DNA of 64,000 nucleotides. It comes from Mytilus californianus (taxonomy: Eukaryota > Mollusca > Bivalvia > Mytilida > Mytilidae). Positions 10,481 through 22,330 of the stretch are shown piece by piece. Each line of letters starts with the position of its first letter. Within the stretch, counting starts at the first letter, position 1. The notes beneath the pieces are model-generated. The model was not told the origin of the DNA. It saw only the letters and a program-made list of their open reading frames with translations, and did not search any database. The position numbers and the translations under genes were made by a program. The stretch lies in assembly GCF_021869535.1 (NCBI RefSeq), contig NW_026262701.1, positions 41,543,278-41,607,277 on the forward strand, given 5' to 3'.

Positions 10481-10890
10481 TGGAGGGGGCATTTAGTTTT
10501 ACCCTTGTCTGTCTGTACGTACGTCTCAAAATTGGTTTCTGTTCTCTAACTTCAGTTTGCCTCAACCAAATGATATGAAACTTATACAAAATGCTTATTA
10601 CCAACAAACACAGATCAAATTTGAATTTTTTTTGGTGGTGTCACTTTTACTGTTCTAGAACTATGCCCCTTTACAAATGGAAAAATTACTGAATTTTTTG
10701 TTTCCGTTCTGTAACTTTAGTTTGCCTCATCCAAATGTTATGAAACTTATACACATTACTTATTCCAACAAAACTCAGATCAAATAAAAAGTTGGGTAGT
10801 GTCACTCTTACCGTTCTTTAGTTATGTTCCTTTATAACTTTATATCCAAGTGGGGGCATCATCTGTGTCCGATGGACACATTGCCCATTT
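10480..10890 (+). repeat. Interspersed repeat with an internal 165-bp duplication
   Basis: Two related halves beginning 'gtttctgttctctaac' (10535) and 'gtttccgttctgtaac' (10700), each followed by 'tatgaaacttatacac/a', 'cagatcaaat' and 'gtgtcact'. The unit is bounded by 'ggagggggcat' and 'gtgggggcatc'. Confidence 0.75.
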
Positions 10891-10973
10891 ATTTAAAATA
10901 TGAATTAGATTGTGCTTTTAAATGTCAATCATGGTTGATTTTCTGACAGAATTACTCTGACATTTAATTTCAG

Positions 10974-11586
10974 GCTTCAAGTACATGTACAAGGAAGGAG
11001 TGATTTGTTGTGAAAGATCCTGGAATGTTCAACTTTACTTGGAAACTATTGGCAAAGTACTGAAGGAATTTACAGGAGATTAGCCAGTATCATCTTGTCT
11101 TGCAATTGGGAACTAAATGTAAAGTGCTGAAACTTAGGAACAACCAACATTAGAAGCCAAGATCAACAATACTTGGAACTACATGTATAATCAAAGTACT
11201 GTCAGAATCCATATGAGAGAACCCAAGATCATCTACACTTGGTGTCTATATGCAATGTGTTGTCAGAATCCACTTAAGAAGCCAAGATCAACTACATTTT
11301 GGAACTGTATGCTTTAGTGCTGTCAAAATCCATAAAAAAAAATCCAAGATCAAAAGGACCTACTTTACCTACCTGTCCCAATGTTGAATACAGACTATTG
11401 AGTCTTATAAAAAACACTGAAGATTAATATTGATGTAAAAATAATGAAAATATAGAGCTGATCAGCTAATGATTGTACATGTACATGATGTATACATGTC
11501 AACAATTACTAGTATATTGAAACTAACAATGCTAATTAAATGTTTTATAAATTTAATCTCATAGACATTTGAGGAATAAAAATAAA
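10974..11586 (+). CDS. Possible terminal exon with 3' UTR (unrecognised protein)
   Basis: A strong acceptor (ctgacatttaatttcag, ending 10973) is followed by a 35-codon frame to TAG at 11082-11084 (FKYMYKEGVICC... ending EFTGD), and an AATAAA near 11575. The frame shows no known domain and no upstream exon could be matched, so this may be chance. The downstream part 11155-11350 is a decayed repeat of about 60 bp with the core 'gccaagatcaac' / 'gctgtcagaatcca', in about four copies. Confidence 0.25.
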
Positions 11587-11589
11587 AAA

Positions 11590-12028
11590 TGTTTCAAAAA
11601 AATGAATTTTGATAGAGCTGAATTAATTTTTTTTTTTGCTGTCTGTAGTGAATTTTGCTGCAAACACAATTCATGATATGCAAACTGCAATATATACAGT
11701 TGTCTTTAATACAGAAGGTAGCTATGAGATTTGTAAATTTTGGAAATCATAATACCAAGTGGCAGTTATGGTAAATGCACATGCCTTTGCCTCATCTTTT
11801 ACCTCACCAACCCCTGACCTAAATGGCCACTTGAATTATTTTACATCATTTGGCATTTGTTTTCCATCCATATGCTATTCAGTTTCTATTTCAAAAGTTA
11901 TATTTTTTGGATAAAAGGAGAAATAAAATACAGTTTTGGTCAATGAGACAGCAACCAAACAAAACAACCAAAAGAATTATATATTGTCTTGCAAAACTTG
12001 TCTCACTATTAACTGACAACATTTTTAC
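11590..12028. other. No gene seen
   Basis: AT-rich sequence without recognisable repeat or coding signal. Confidence 0.5.
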
Positions 12029-12031
12029 CTA

Positions 12032-12239
12032 CTGTAAATTCAGAAATTATTGCGTGCATTTATTATTGCGATTTTTGACGAATTGACTAAATTGCGAGTT
12101 TAATTATTGCGATTACAAAAAAAATCTGCATAAAGATCTATAATTCAGTTTTCAGAATGCAAGTTCTTATTATTGTGATATTCACCCTGTCGAATTATTT
12201 GCATTAATAATAACCTCACAATAATTTCTAAATTTACAG
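12032..12239 (+). mobile_element. 208-bp MITE with long TIRs and TA target duplication
   Basis: The left end CTGTAAATTCAGAAATTATTG and right end complementary to CTGTAAATTTAGAAATTATTG are near-identical, and the arms continue to about 40 bp ('ttattattgcg' / 'aataataa'). TA dinucleotides at 12030-12031 and 12240-12241 flank it, as for Tc1/mariner-type elements. Non-coding. Confidence 0.88.
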
Positions 12240-12279
12240 TATCACAATGATCCAGATTAATATTGTTTTGTAAAGTTAG

Positions 12280-12655
12280 ATATGCACTCAAATTGATACA
12301 GATTGCTACAAAGATCTCAACCTCATTTCATGGATCAGTGATCAAGGTTAAAGTTACCTGATTAGGGTGTTTATCAGATACTGTTAGCAATAGGTCATTT
12401 GTCAATGTCATGTTTTTGTGTTTTTGTCTGTTTTTTATTATACTAAAAGTACATGTAGTAGATAAACTATATGTATGCAATGATTCACAAATTTAAGGTG
12501 TACATGTCTGTCTGGCAGTTGTCATTGACCACATTTGCAAGGTTCATTGGTCAATGGTAAGTCCTCTTTTAACATGCTGCATTGTGTAATCAATAGGTTA
12601 TTATATATGGTGTATGGTATGATTATTAAATGTATATATTGAAATATTAAGTAAA
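12280..12655 (+). repeat. Interspersed repeat, related to 33600-33960
   Basis: Shares 'tcaaggt/ccttgac', 'tatcaggtac/atactgttagcaatag', 'gtacatgtctgtctgg' and 'ggttcattggtcaatg' with 33600-33930. Non-coding. Confidence 0.75.
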
Positions 12656-12880
12656 AAGATGTGATATGATTGTAAATGAGACACTCCACAAGAGACCAAA
12701 TAACACAGAAATAAACAACTAAATGTCACCATACGACCTTCGACAATGAGTAAAACCTATACTGCATAGTTGGTTATAAAAGGCCTCCAAATGACAAATG
12801 TACAATTTAAAACAATTCAAATGAGAAAACTTAACGGCATGATTTATGTACAAAATAATGAATGAAAAACAAATGCCTGT
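12656..12880 (+). repeat. Interspersed repeat, 'GATGTGGTATGATTGCC' family
   Basis: Decayed copy of 18470-18690: 'gatgtgatatgattg', 'cacaagagaccaaa', 'cgaccttcgacaatgag', 'aacaattcaaatgagaaaac'. Confidence 0.88.
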
Positions 12881-12982
12881 CTTACAGGGTCTATCTGAAC
12901 TTAACCTCATGTCCATAGTTTCGTCTGTTACTGGCAAAATATATATATGTTTCAAAATATTTGGTTGATGGGGTGATTGTAA

Positions 12983-13108
12983 CAGAGGTGGATTTAGGGG
13001 GAGGGCCCATTGGTTGATTATATAGGGAATCACTGAAGCATGACTGGAGCAGGCCTCTCTTGGGCAGTCCCCTTACCCCTTTCATGAAAAATTCTGGTTC
13101 CGCCACTG
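12983..13108 (+). mobile_element. MITE, TIR CAGAGGTGGAT...CCGCCACTG, TSD TGTAA
   Basis: Same family as 6793-6930. TGTAA at 12978-12982 and 13109-13113 gives a second clean 5-bp target duplication. Confidence 0.87.
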
Positions 13109-13168
13109 TGTAAGGCTGGCTTGGCTTGGTTTATCTGATCATTTTCATGATCATGGATAATATTAATA

Positions 13169-14164
13169 AGTCCCCTACCGACGAAGTCGAAGGGGATTTT
13201 AGGTTTGCACTCCGTCTGTCTGTCCATCCGTCAGTCCGGCAAATCAGCTTTCCACACTTTTTTTCTCCATTCTTGAAGATATTGATTTGATATTTGGTAT
13301 ATAGTTTTATCATGACAAGTTATAGATCAAGTTCGAATTTTGTTCGGTCTGATGATTTAGTCCAGAGTTATAGACCATAACTCTGGACCATATCTAATGT
13401 TAGAGTACTATGTTAAACCATATTTCTGTACAAAGGGAGATAACTCATTTTTTAAAAGACATTCTTTGTTAAATTATTTGAAGAATTTTTTAACAGGTTT
13501 GTTTGTTATTTAGCATGTTTAGTATAAACTAATTTTCTGAATACTATATATATAAAAAAAATTATGAAGAGAAATCCTTTGATTAGATAATGTTTAGTAT
13601 GAACTAATTTTCTGAATGCTATATATATAAAAAAAATTATGAAGAGAAATCCTTTGATTAGATAATAATCTATTTTTATTAATGTATATATTTCAATACA
13701 TTACATTGTGTAGCTAAAAGTTGTTGACATTTTATAGATAAGTTACAAATCTATATTAGTTTGTGACAAATGAAAGAAAAAATTATTTGGAACTATTAAT
13801 TATATTTGATTATAATTTGAAAATAGATATACACTGTATTACATCATATCTAATTTTAGAGAACTATTGACCATATCTAATGTTTTTTTCATCTTGTTTA
13901 TAAGATATTGATTGATAATTGGTATATAGTTTTATCATGACAAGTTACAGATCAAGTTCAAATTTTTGTTTCGGTCTAATAATTTTGTGCAGAGTTATGG
14001 TCCTTGGACTTGAAAAATATACTCATATAATCAGTTTTCCACACTGTTTTTAGTCATGCTTGAAGATATTGACATGATATTTACTTTTTGTTTACACCAT
14101 GACAAGTTATAGAACAAGTTAGCATTTTGTTCCAGTATAATGAATTTTTACCCTGTAGGGGACT
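13169..14164 (+). mobile_element. About 1-kb repeat bounded by AGTCCCCTAC / GTAGGGGACT
   Basis: 10-bp inverted ends at 13169-13178 and 14155-14164. Internal text repeats itself: 'tatagttttatcatgacaag' occurs near 13300 and 13926, each followed by 'ttatagatcaagtt' or 'ttacagatcaagtt', and 'gaagatattgat' recurs. Within it, 13515-13589 and 13590-13664 are a 75-bp tandem duplication with only a few differences. No coding frame. Confidence 0.7.
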
Positions 14165-15930
14165 ATGTTTTTTTCTGATACTTGTAATAAAACTTTATCT
14201 TTAGGAATATCAACATAAAACCAATCATGAATGATGATTAGTAAAGCAGGTGAGACATTTCAGCTTGTGCACTCTTGTTAACACAAAAATTATATGGACT
14301 GCTGCCACTAGAAAATGAATGGACAAAGCATGCTTGGTATGGACAAAGTTCCTCCTTTTTACCCTACGAGGCTGCGTATTTATCGTGGGGGGGGGGGGGG
14401 GGGGGGGGGCGGGGGCACTTCCTATATTCAAGGTGATAGGATGTGCCGCTGGAATAAGCCACCTTTTCAAGCTTGAAAATATGTGAATAGGTCGGCAAAA
14501 CTATCAAAAATATATGATAAGGTCAATAAAGTTTCCATAACTTCTTCGTCTGTCATCTTTCTTGGTGTTCCCGGGTGTGATTTTATCAACCAAATTTTCT
14601 CTTTCAACACTTTGGTATTCTAGTCTTACATTACACTACATAAAACCCAAGCATTATAGGGAAAAGGTTACATTTTTACCTACGCAATATATGAAAAGTT
14701 ATACATTTTTGAAATATAAATTACTAGTATATGAAAAAATTGGGCCCCAGCGGCACCCCCTATATCAATTAAGTATTGAAGTGCCCCCTCCCCCACCCTC
14801 CGAGGTATTTATACATCCAGCTGTATGAACACCCTGTCATAGCAAGGGATTATCTGTCAGATTAGGGAAGTCATATTTCAATACCCTACGATATGAAAAT
14901 AAGGAGATGTGGTATGATTGCCAACTATCCACCAAAGTTCAAATTTAAAAGTCAATATTAAAAAAAAATTTCTTCTCCATATTATCATCATAGGCCGATA
15001 ATTACGTTTCTTTGCAGCTAGCAGGTGGGTCAAACCAGTGTTCACACATCATTAAAACAGTTTTCACACATATTTCTTGCCGCAATGACACACTGCACTT
15101 TAATTTTTTTAAATCGAAAACTTTCCTTATTAGCTTCCCTTTTGAAAAAAAACGCATGTCAAAAAGTAAGACAGAAGTTAAAGTTTGCCAATATCACCGA
15201 CTAATATAGCGTCCCTGTTTACTGGGCGGAGTTTTAAAATTACAATCCCAACTTTTCCTGAACGTAGTAAGTAGTATAGATTTTGTTTATATATATAATG
15301 GCTTTAACTGGTAGTGTTTGGAACTGCCCGGTGGACTGCGGATGTGTGTCCTATGCAAAATCCCGACTTGGTCAAACCAAATATTTTGCGCTTCTCCGCA
15401 AATCATGCGGTATTGAGGGATAATAGCATATACCGATATATAAGGTCGGAATACTAGTATGGTCCCGGTTACTATTGGCCAATTTTCATCTACATGATCA
15501 AAGGTGGAAAACTGCAAATTATTGAAGTGTCCGGTTTTATTTCTGCGTAAAACAAAAAATGTGTTGCTCGAGTTCCGTTAGACTATTATAATAACTCATT
15601 CTTAATCAATTATTTTAGTTTTTACGCTGATATTTCCTCTTTTTTTTTCTTTTTTTTTTTTTAATGCGAACTCTGATGGCATATTGATAGATACAACAGA
15701 ACATAGAAAATTAACAAATAGCAAAATAAGTAAAAGGAAAATATCATAAATAGAAAACATTGGCCCCGAGGTCTCATGTTATAGGACTATAGAGTTCTAA
15801 AAATCATAGAATCATGATACGAGAAAATTTGTTAGATATTTTCGTGCCCATTATTTGATAAAGTATATAAATCTTTAAATAAAAATGTTATGTGTGACTG
15901 TCAAGTATTTAGTCTTTGTTTGAAAATTGT
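14165..15930. other. No gene; G23 tract and a repeat fragment
   Basis: G23 at 14387-14409. A short fragment of the GATGTGGTATGATTGCC family lies at 14898-14945. The minus ORF near 15287-15517 has no domain. Confidence 0.5.
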
Positions 15931-15931
15931 A

Positions 15932-16106
15932 ATGTCCAAAATTTTTTTGGGAAAATAAAAAATACTTAACTATTATAACAATTTTGCAGTGTTAAAATAT
16001 TTCACATACTCCGGAATTGTTATGTTCAAAAAATTTTGGCAAATAAAAAATACGTAACTATTATCAAAATTTTGCAGTGGGAAAATATTTCACATACTCC
16101 GGAATA
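15932..16106. repeat. 88-bp tandem duplication
   Basis: 15932-16019 and 16020-16106 share 'aaataaaaaatac', 'ttttgcagtg' and 'aaaatatttcacatactccg' with few changes. Confidence 0.93.
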
Positions 16107-17160
16107 AGATCCTACCAATACTTGGAAATGAAGATAATTCAAGTAAAAAAGAGATTTATGACAATAACAAAATGTTATAATACGCAAAACGGATAAAACG
16201 GTTAAAAGCTCATTAATTAGAGCTTATGTTGACTCTGTTTGTATACTTTGCCGACTCTAAAAAAAGCTTGTTTATTATTATTTATTTCTTATTTATAGCG
16301 TACAGATGAACCCCGATGCCTTTATACTATAATAGCATACTATGGGTTTTACTTGTTTTTGAAAGCCGTAAGGTGACATGCAGCTGTTTACATCGCTATC
16401 CTTTGTTTACGGTTAAACGTTGCGTCATTGGCAAAATATTTTCATATATATATACTAATACATCAAAAAGAAATCTTTTGATATATTCAACCAGTATTTA
16501 AATGAAAATAGGGTGCGAACGGATCCAAGGGGCGAACGTGTAGGGTGAGAATGTGTTTTTGGAGCGAACGCACGTCAGATACCGTCGTACATGTCAATAT
16601 TTATATTTTCTTTTTTTTAATGTTGTGCTTTAATATATATTATGTGTAATTCTGTCCTTTTTATGTGAAAAATGAACAAACCACTCTGTAGTTCTGACCG
16701 TACGTGTTTCTGTTTTGTAGAACGTTTTTCATGGTTTGTTGACATCGGGAAAGGGTGCTTTCATACACGCCCGCGTTCCAATGTCGTCAAACGTCAAAAC
16801 TATTTTTGAGAAAACCCCTCAAAGCGACCGTTTCCAAGGCGCTCGTCGTTAGATACATGCGTTAAAATATGCGCACTGTTAAAGGGCCGAGCCACCTTAA
16901 GCGTAAAATTCTTCAACGGAGCGTTTTCCTGATTCTATCAATCACATTTATGATATTTTTGTAGTGTAATGTAATTTTGTTATGTATGACGATCCGTACA
17001 CTTGACAAAATACAAGTAAGACATCCCGGATACAGAATAATAAATGGAAACTTAGTATAATTTAAGATAAAAGATAAAGTTGTTTTATGATTTTATAACA
17101 AATTCCACATCATATTAGTATATACATATACCTAATCACAAACTTTTATGTAAAAAGTGC
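16107..17160. other. No gene seen
   Basis: Mixed sequence; no domain-bearing frame. Confidence 0.45.
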
Positions 17161-17545
17161 AAAATAGACTGTGACTTAGGGGCGGAACCAAATCATCTCC
17201 ATGGAAATAAGATTTCCCAATGCTAAAACAACTGCATACCAAATATCAATGAGCTATCATTAGTCGTTCTTCTTCAACTGACATAATCACAAATTTTAAA
17301 TGTATAATATGCAAGAGTTTCAATTACTTCTTGAACCGACATAGTCACAAACTTTGAATGTATAATGTGCAAAAGTTTCAAAGACAATAGACTATGACTG
17401 AGGGGGGAGGGGCCATGCAAACCCATGGAGGTGAAATGCGTGAATGCTTAAAACTGCATACTAAATATCATTGGCTTACCAAAAGTGGTTCTTCTTAAAC
17501 TGACCTAATCACAAACTTTAACAATTGTTGACGACACCGCTGACG
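17140..17545. repeat. Interspersed repeat with internal near-duplicate blocks
   Basis: 'cctaatcacaaac(t)tt' (or variants) occurs at about 17132, 17285, 17345 and 17505; 'aatagactgtgac/atagactatgactgagg' occurs twice. It lies in the presumed first intron of the claudin-like gene. Confidence 0.6.
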
Positions 17546-17806
17546 CCAACTTCGAAAACAGCATGCCTAATTATCTCTTCCACTGGTTTCATGCATTGAT
17601 TTTAAACGGAAATCATCTTTTGTCACTTCTACGATGTTAGATGTGAGCAAAAGGAGCGCCTATCATATCCATTCCCCCTCCTTTTCTTTCCTTATACAAA
17701 ATTTCGTATCTTTCAAGGCATATTATCCCTTTTACTCAACTTTTGAATGATGCATTTTGTTTTTATCTTCAAGTTCAATTTTAAAAGTACAATAAAGTAA
17801 TCTTAC

Positions 17807-18155
17807 CTATGAGTGTATTAAGTTCATCTGGCCATGCATGCCAATCCGTGTCGGATATAAACATAGATATCCAACCTAAATCAATACAACCGTTCCCTCC
17901 GATGCACCACTGCCAAAGTCCAAAGTACTGGTCATTTTCAATCATTTTTATCAAAAATGCTTTAAAATTTACCGAAGGAACGTAAAAATCAGCTTCAAAA
18001 TTCTCTGTAAACGACACTGAATTTTCCGGTATATGAACTGTTATCCAAAAAGGAGTAGAAATTCCCATGATCAGTGAAAATATTGCCATTGATGTTGATA
18101 TTAAAAGACATTTGTTAAGGACATTTAGTGATTTCCAACCATCAGTGCACGCCAT
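17807..18155 (-). CDS. Claudin/PMP22-like four-TM protein, exon 1
   Basis: ATG at 18155-18153; frame open for 116-117 residues to a clean donor (CATAG|GTAAGA, gt at 17806-17805). Residues about 14-34 are a hydrophobic first TM helix. The extracellular loop then holds W near 37 and Y-F-G-L-W-Q-W-C followed by C six residues later. This is the W...GLW-C-C signature of the claudin/PMP22/EMP/clarin superfamily, whose members sit in the plasma membrane and form cell contacts or channels through four helices. Only the first helix and loop are here; exons for TM2-4 should lie further left but could not be recognised. The loop is longer than in vertebrate claudins, fitting an invertebrate claudin-like member. 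Superfamily is fairly sure, subgroup is not. Confidence 0.78.
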
Positions 18156-18159
18156 ATTG

Positions 18160-18465
18160 AATATTTCTTTTGTTCTGATTAATATGGAAAGTCCTTGTCA
18201 GTTGATTTTGTAATCGAGAATTCTTGAAGCCACACGTCCGTAATAGTATAAGTATTCAATATAAATGTAAATATTAAAAGCTTTCAATTGATTCAAGACA
18301 GTATTAATCGACTTTCTGTAGGAAGAAAGAAAATTTCCATTCCCCTACGTATAAACTATATCCAAATTCACTTGTTTAGTATAAATGTATATTAATGTTT
18401 CGCTGATGCGTTTTTTCTATACTGTTAAATGCATGACTACGAATATACACATTCATCTTGTTCGA
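18160..18465 (-). promoter_or_regulatory. Presumed 5' flank of the claudin-like gene
   Basis: Immediately upstream of the exon; no clear TATA or other element could be assigned. Confidence 0.3.
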
Positions 18466-18469
18466 TATA

Positions 18470-18745
18470 AAAAGAAGATGTGGTATGATTGCCAATGAGA
18501 CAACTCTCTACAAGAGACAAAATGTCAAAGAAATTAACAACTATAGGTCACCGTACGGCCTTCAACAATGAGCAAAGCCCATACCGCATAGTCAACTATA
18601 AAAGGCTCCGAAATGACAAATGTAAAACAATTCAAACGAGAAAACTTACGGCCTAATTTATGTACAAAATAATGAACGAAAAAAACAAATAAGTTACACA
18701 GCAACAAACGACAACCACTGAATTACAGGCTCCTGACACTATTAT
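18470..18745 (+). repeat. Interspersed repeat, best 'GAAGATGTGGTATGATTGCC' copy
   Basis: Contains 'gccaatgagacaactctcta', 'ggtcaccgtacggccttcaa', 'caatgagcaaagcccatacc' and 'acgacaaccactgaattaca'. Serves as reference for the copies at 7065, 12656, 14898, 21970, 24640, 41438, 46566, 48325 and 53950. Confidence 0.93.
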
Positions 18746-18751
18746 ATAAAT

Positions 18752-18891
18752 GACACATAGCTGAGAGGGTGATAGAGCAGATTGTTACCCCGAGAAAACA
18801 TTGTCAACTGAGGCGAAGCCAAGGTTGACAATGTCTTTTCGAGAGGTAACAATCTGCTCTTTCACCTTCTCAGATATGTGTTAATTAATTT
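18752..18891. repeat. Fold-back palindrome (140 bp) with GGCGAAGCC hinge
   Basis: The left arm 18752-18808 (...gagcagattgttacc...attgtcaac) is complementary to the right arm 18824-18891 (gttgacaat...ggtaacaatctgctc...). The hinge 'tgaggcgaagccaag' itself pairs GGC/GCC. A one-armed relative lies at about 28245-28320. Confidence 0.93.
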
Positions 18892-18976
18892 ATTATACTG
18901 AATGTTCTGTTATTACTATCGATTAAATTTCAAATTCAAAGTAATAAACTATGACGTCTAGTACATAACAACCATC

Positions 18977-19126
18977 CGTATTTAATAAAGCGCACACTTG
19001 ATCAAGCGTCTCCGTGAAGGGTAATAGAGTATTTGCCATAGGATAGAGAGTCGTATTTAATAAAGCGCACACTTGATCAAGCGTCTCCATGAAGGGTAAT
19101 AGAGTATTTACCATAGGATAGAGTAA
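18977..19126. repeat. 75-bp tandem duplication
   Basis: 18977-19051 and 19052-19126 are nearly identical (cgtatttaataaagcgcaca ... gccataggatagag) with about three changes. Confidence 0.95.
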
Positions 19127-19528
19127 ATTATTCCACTGTTTAAACATATTGATAATTTAATCAATATTTGATTGGTTGAGACTATCCCACGTGTCATTGA
19201 ACAAATCTTCATATTCCATTCTGAGGATCATATTCCCCTCTGAAATGTCGGGATTACTTCGTGCGACGTTACGCGCGGTTAATGTACATAACGTTTTTAA
19301 CTTCGTATTCTTCTTAAAATAGCGATAGCAAAAATCATTATCATGTTCAAATTTATTTCAGACGATAAAACAAAAAGACTTATAAATAAATTTTGATCCT
19401 TACTGTTTATCAATGGGTATGTCGTGTTTAGTTGACTTACAAAAACAAAAAGCGGATAAGAAAACAAATGTATGCAAAATAATATTTAATGTATTGATAG
19501 TAAACAAAGCATAGGCAGTGGAATAAAA

Positions 19529-19672
19529 CATTCATTTCCCTTTGCCTCGGGAGATATGAAGATTTGCTCACCCTCGAAAAATCATATTTCCCTCGGGCAG
19601 AGCCCTCGTGAAATATGAATATTCTTGGGTGAACCAATCTTCATATCTCCCTCCGGCACGGGAAATAAATGT
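19529..19672. repeat. Fold-back palindrome with CTCGGGCAGAGCCCTCG centre
   Basis: Left 'cattcatttccc...gggagatatgaagatt' pairs with right 'aatcttcatatctccc...gggaaataaatg'. The arms are imperfect and the centre lies at about 19597-19606. Confidence 0.85.
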
Positions 19673-19679
19673 ATATTGT

Positions 19680-20555
19680 CTCCCTCGTATTAACCAATCA
19701 AAATCTTGCATTTTGACATGAAGTATAATAATACACAATGTTGTGGTTTTCAATTGAAACTGATTGAACATAAGCGAATATATATTTTGATTGAAGTGTC
19801 ATTATATTTTCCTTCAATATTTCGGCTTATTTAAAAATAACATCAATAAAGATGAATAATTCAAGCAGTACCTTATTGTACATATTATTCATTTAAATTC
19901 GTTTAATTATTCTGAGCAATATACGGATATTTCGAATCGTCTTACTATCCATGGTTATAAGAATGGTGTCATTCCGTTTTTATGACCTAGAACTGTGTCC
20001 GTTGATCTACATTATAAGTAGAAAGGTCCGTTGGTCTGAAAATGTGATTTGGATTTACCAAAAATTCTTAAACGTTTGAAGATCAGATGCGAATCTTATA
20101 TTATTATACAATTTGTACTCTTTATTTTTTAATATGAAACATGTATGCAGCAATAATAAAGAGATTTGATGTTTTGTCTGTGTCACTATCACTATACAAT
20201 AAGTTGAAATTAGGGCCTAAAGGAGAAATCAGCTAAGGCCTGTGTATTAGATTTCGTAAGAAAAAAATGTAAACATGGCATCATCATATCTGTTTTCCCT
20301 TGAAATTGCTATCTGTTTAATATCAAGAGACATTAAGATCATATCTTTAATCATATAAATTTGAAATTGAAACCGAAGGTTCATGTTATCTATTGCAGCA
20401 ACTAGATGTCCGTCGTGGTCAGTTTTTGTTTTAATTGTATCCTCTGAAACAAACATGTCTATCTGAACTAAACTTGTTCACAATCATTCCTAGGGAATCT
20501 TGTTAAAACAAAATGTGTCGCGTATGTCCGCCATGAAAAACACTAGGCTTTTGTT
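19680..20555. other. No gene seen
   Basis: AT-rich sequence with no recognisable coding signal. Confidence 0.45.
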
Positions 20556-20559
20556 GTTA

Positions 20560-21870
20560 AATATAGAACATATTGGTCAGATCATAAGTTAAGATATTAT
20601 CTCGAAAACTATAACAGATAGAAAAAACCTCTTTCCTAAAAATGATCAGCACCTCACTATCTACCATTCCCTTCGATGGTACGAAATTGTCAATCGACTC
20701 CTTATGGAGCAAACGTGATCAGTAAGATAAGATCTATAAATACAACTATAAATAAGTTAACATAATCAAAATTGTCGATCGACTTCTTAGAAATTTTGAA
20801 CAACAAAAATGATCAGCAAGAAAATATCTAAAAATAATTCAGCATGATCGATATTGTCTATGGAAACCTTATATACACCATTGAGGACTAAATGTATGGA
20901 CTGCTTGTCCCCGTGAGTATCATCAACTCTAGGTTGGTTCCCTCCGTAAAATATTCAGTATGTCTTCGGGATATACAAATCCAATAACGGCCGGGTACCA
21001 GTCTACATCAACTCAGAAGTCAGTGTTTCGGTATCGACATGATTTATAACATATATTTCTAAAATTCCCCGTTGATGAATTAAGAAAGTGTTAAGAAACT
21101 ATGGTACAAACTCCCTCAGGCAAAGATGACCCCGATGAATTAGGTTATTCTTTTTATGTTCCTTTTGTTTGATGATATAAATGTAGCTCCTACCGTTTCT
21201 ACATATTTTTACATCCCTGCCTTTCAAAAGGTTTAGGTGTGAGCGTTCCCGATGAAGGTAAGTCCAGAAAAACGCTTCAGAATCACGAAATTTAAGGATT
21301 TATTAACCTTAAGTGAATATATCCCAAAAATGACCAACCAACCAAGATCTACCAATGGGGCAACATGACCAAATCGTCAATTGAATCCTAGCAGAAGTTA
21401 TTGCCTTTTTTATAATTGTGTGAAAAATGACTGCCAACGTTCCATATTTGTAGGTTCATGGGAGCTTTTAACATTATTTTATGTTTAAAAAAGCTTTTTA
21501 TTGCATTTTTGAGATTAATATGTGTGTATTTTAGTGAGATCTCATATATTGGCCTGTTGGCAGGTAATTCACCGGCGATGAAACAGTGCAAGGTCAATTG
21601 TTCCGAATCTTTTTTTTTAGTGTATTTAATGATAGTTGTTTATTCCAATAATAGAAGAAGGGTTGAATACTCACAAACTACCTTTCGTGTTTAAGGTCGT
21701 CTTTTTTTTAATTTGAAGCATGTTTTAATCTTGAGATTTAGATGATAAGATCTATGAATAACATAACACATAAGTTATCATAATCGAAATTGTCGATCGG
21801 GTCCTAAGAAAATTTAAAACGATCAGCAAGACAATAGCTACACATATGTCAGCATAAATAAACGCATTAA
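20560..21870. repeat. Interspersed repeat fragments ('AAATTGTCGATCG' family)
   Basis: Blocks near 20580-20870, 21330-21420 and 21735-21860 share 'gataagatctat(a/g)aat', 'taatc(a/g)aaattgtcgatcg' and 'gatcagcaagacaata'. Between them, 21244-21300 has the 'gatgaaggtaagtccag' repeat. Confidence 0.75.
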
Positions 21871-21969
21871 TTAAACATTAACTCAATGCAAACCAATTTA
21901 ATATATAACATTTTTTCTGTAAAGCTGTATCTCCCGTAGGTCCTTCAGTGATCCTCACATATATATATA

Positions 21970-22330
21970 TAAATAAGGAGATGTGGAATGATTACCAATG
22001 AGTCAACAATCCACCAAGGTTCAAATGAAGTGGATGTAGGCAATTATAGGCAATCGAGAACGGCCTTCAACAATGAGAAAAAACCATACCGTATAGTCGG
22101 CTATAAAAGGTCCCGACATGAAAAATATAAAACAATTCAATTGAGAAAACTAACAGCCTAATTTATAACAAAACAATTTACCACAAACAAATTTGACAGA
22201 CATGAACCAACGACAACCACTGAACTACAGGCTCCTGACTTGGGACAGGCACATACAGAATGTGGCGGGGTTAAACATGTTTGTGAGCGCTCAACCCTCC
22301 CCCTGCCTGGGACAGTGGTGTAACAGCACA
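21970..22330 (+). repeat. Interspersed repeat, longest GATGTGGTATGATTGCC-type copy
   Basis: Extends further right than 18470-18745 ('tgggacaggcacatacagaa', 'gcggggttaaacatgttt', 'ctcaaccctccccctg'). The right part is shared with 26320-26395. Confidence 0.9.
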
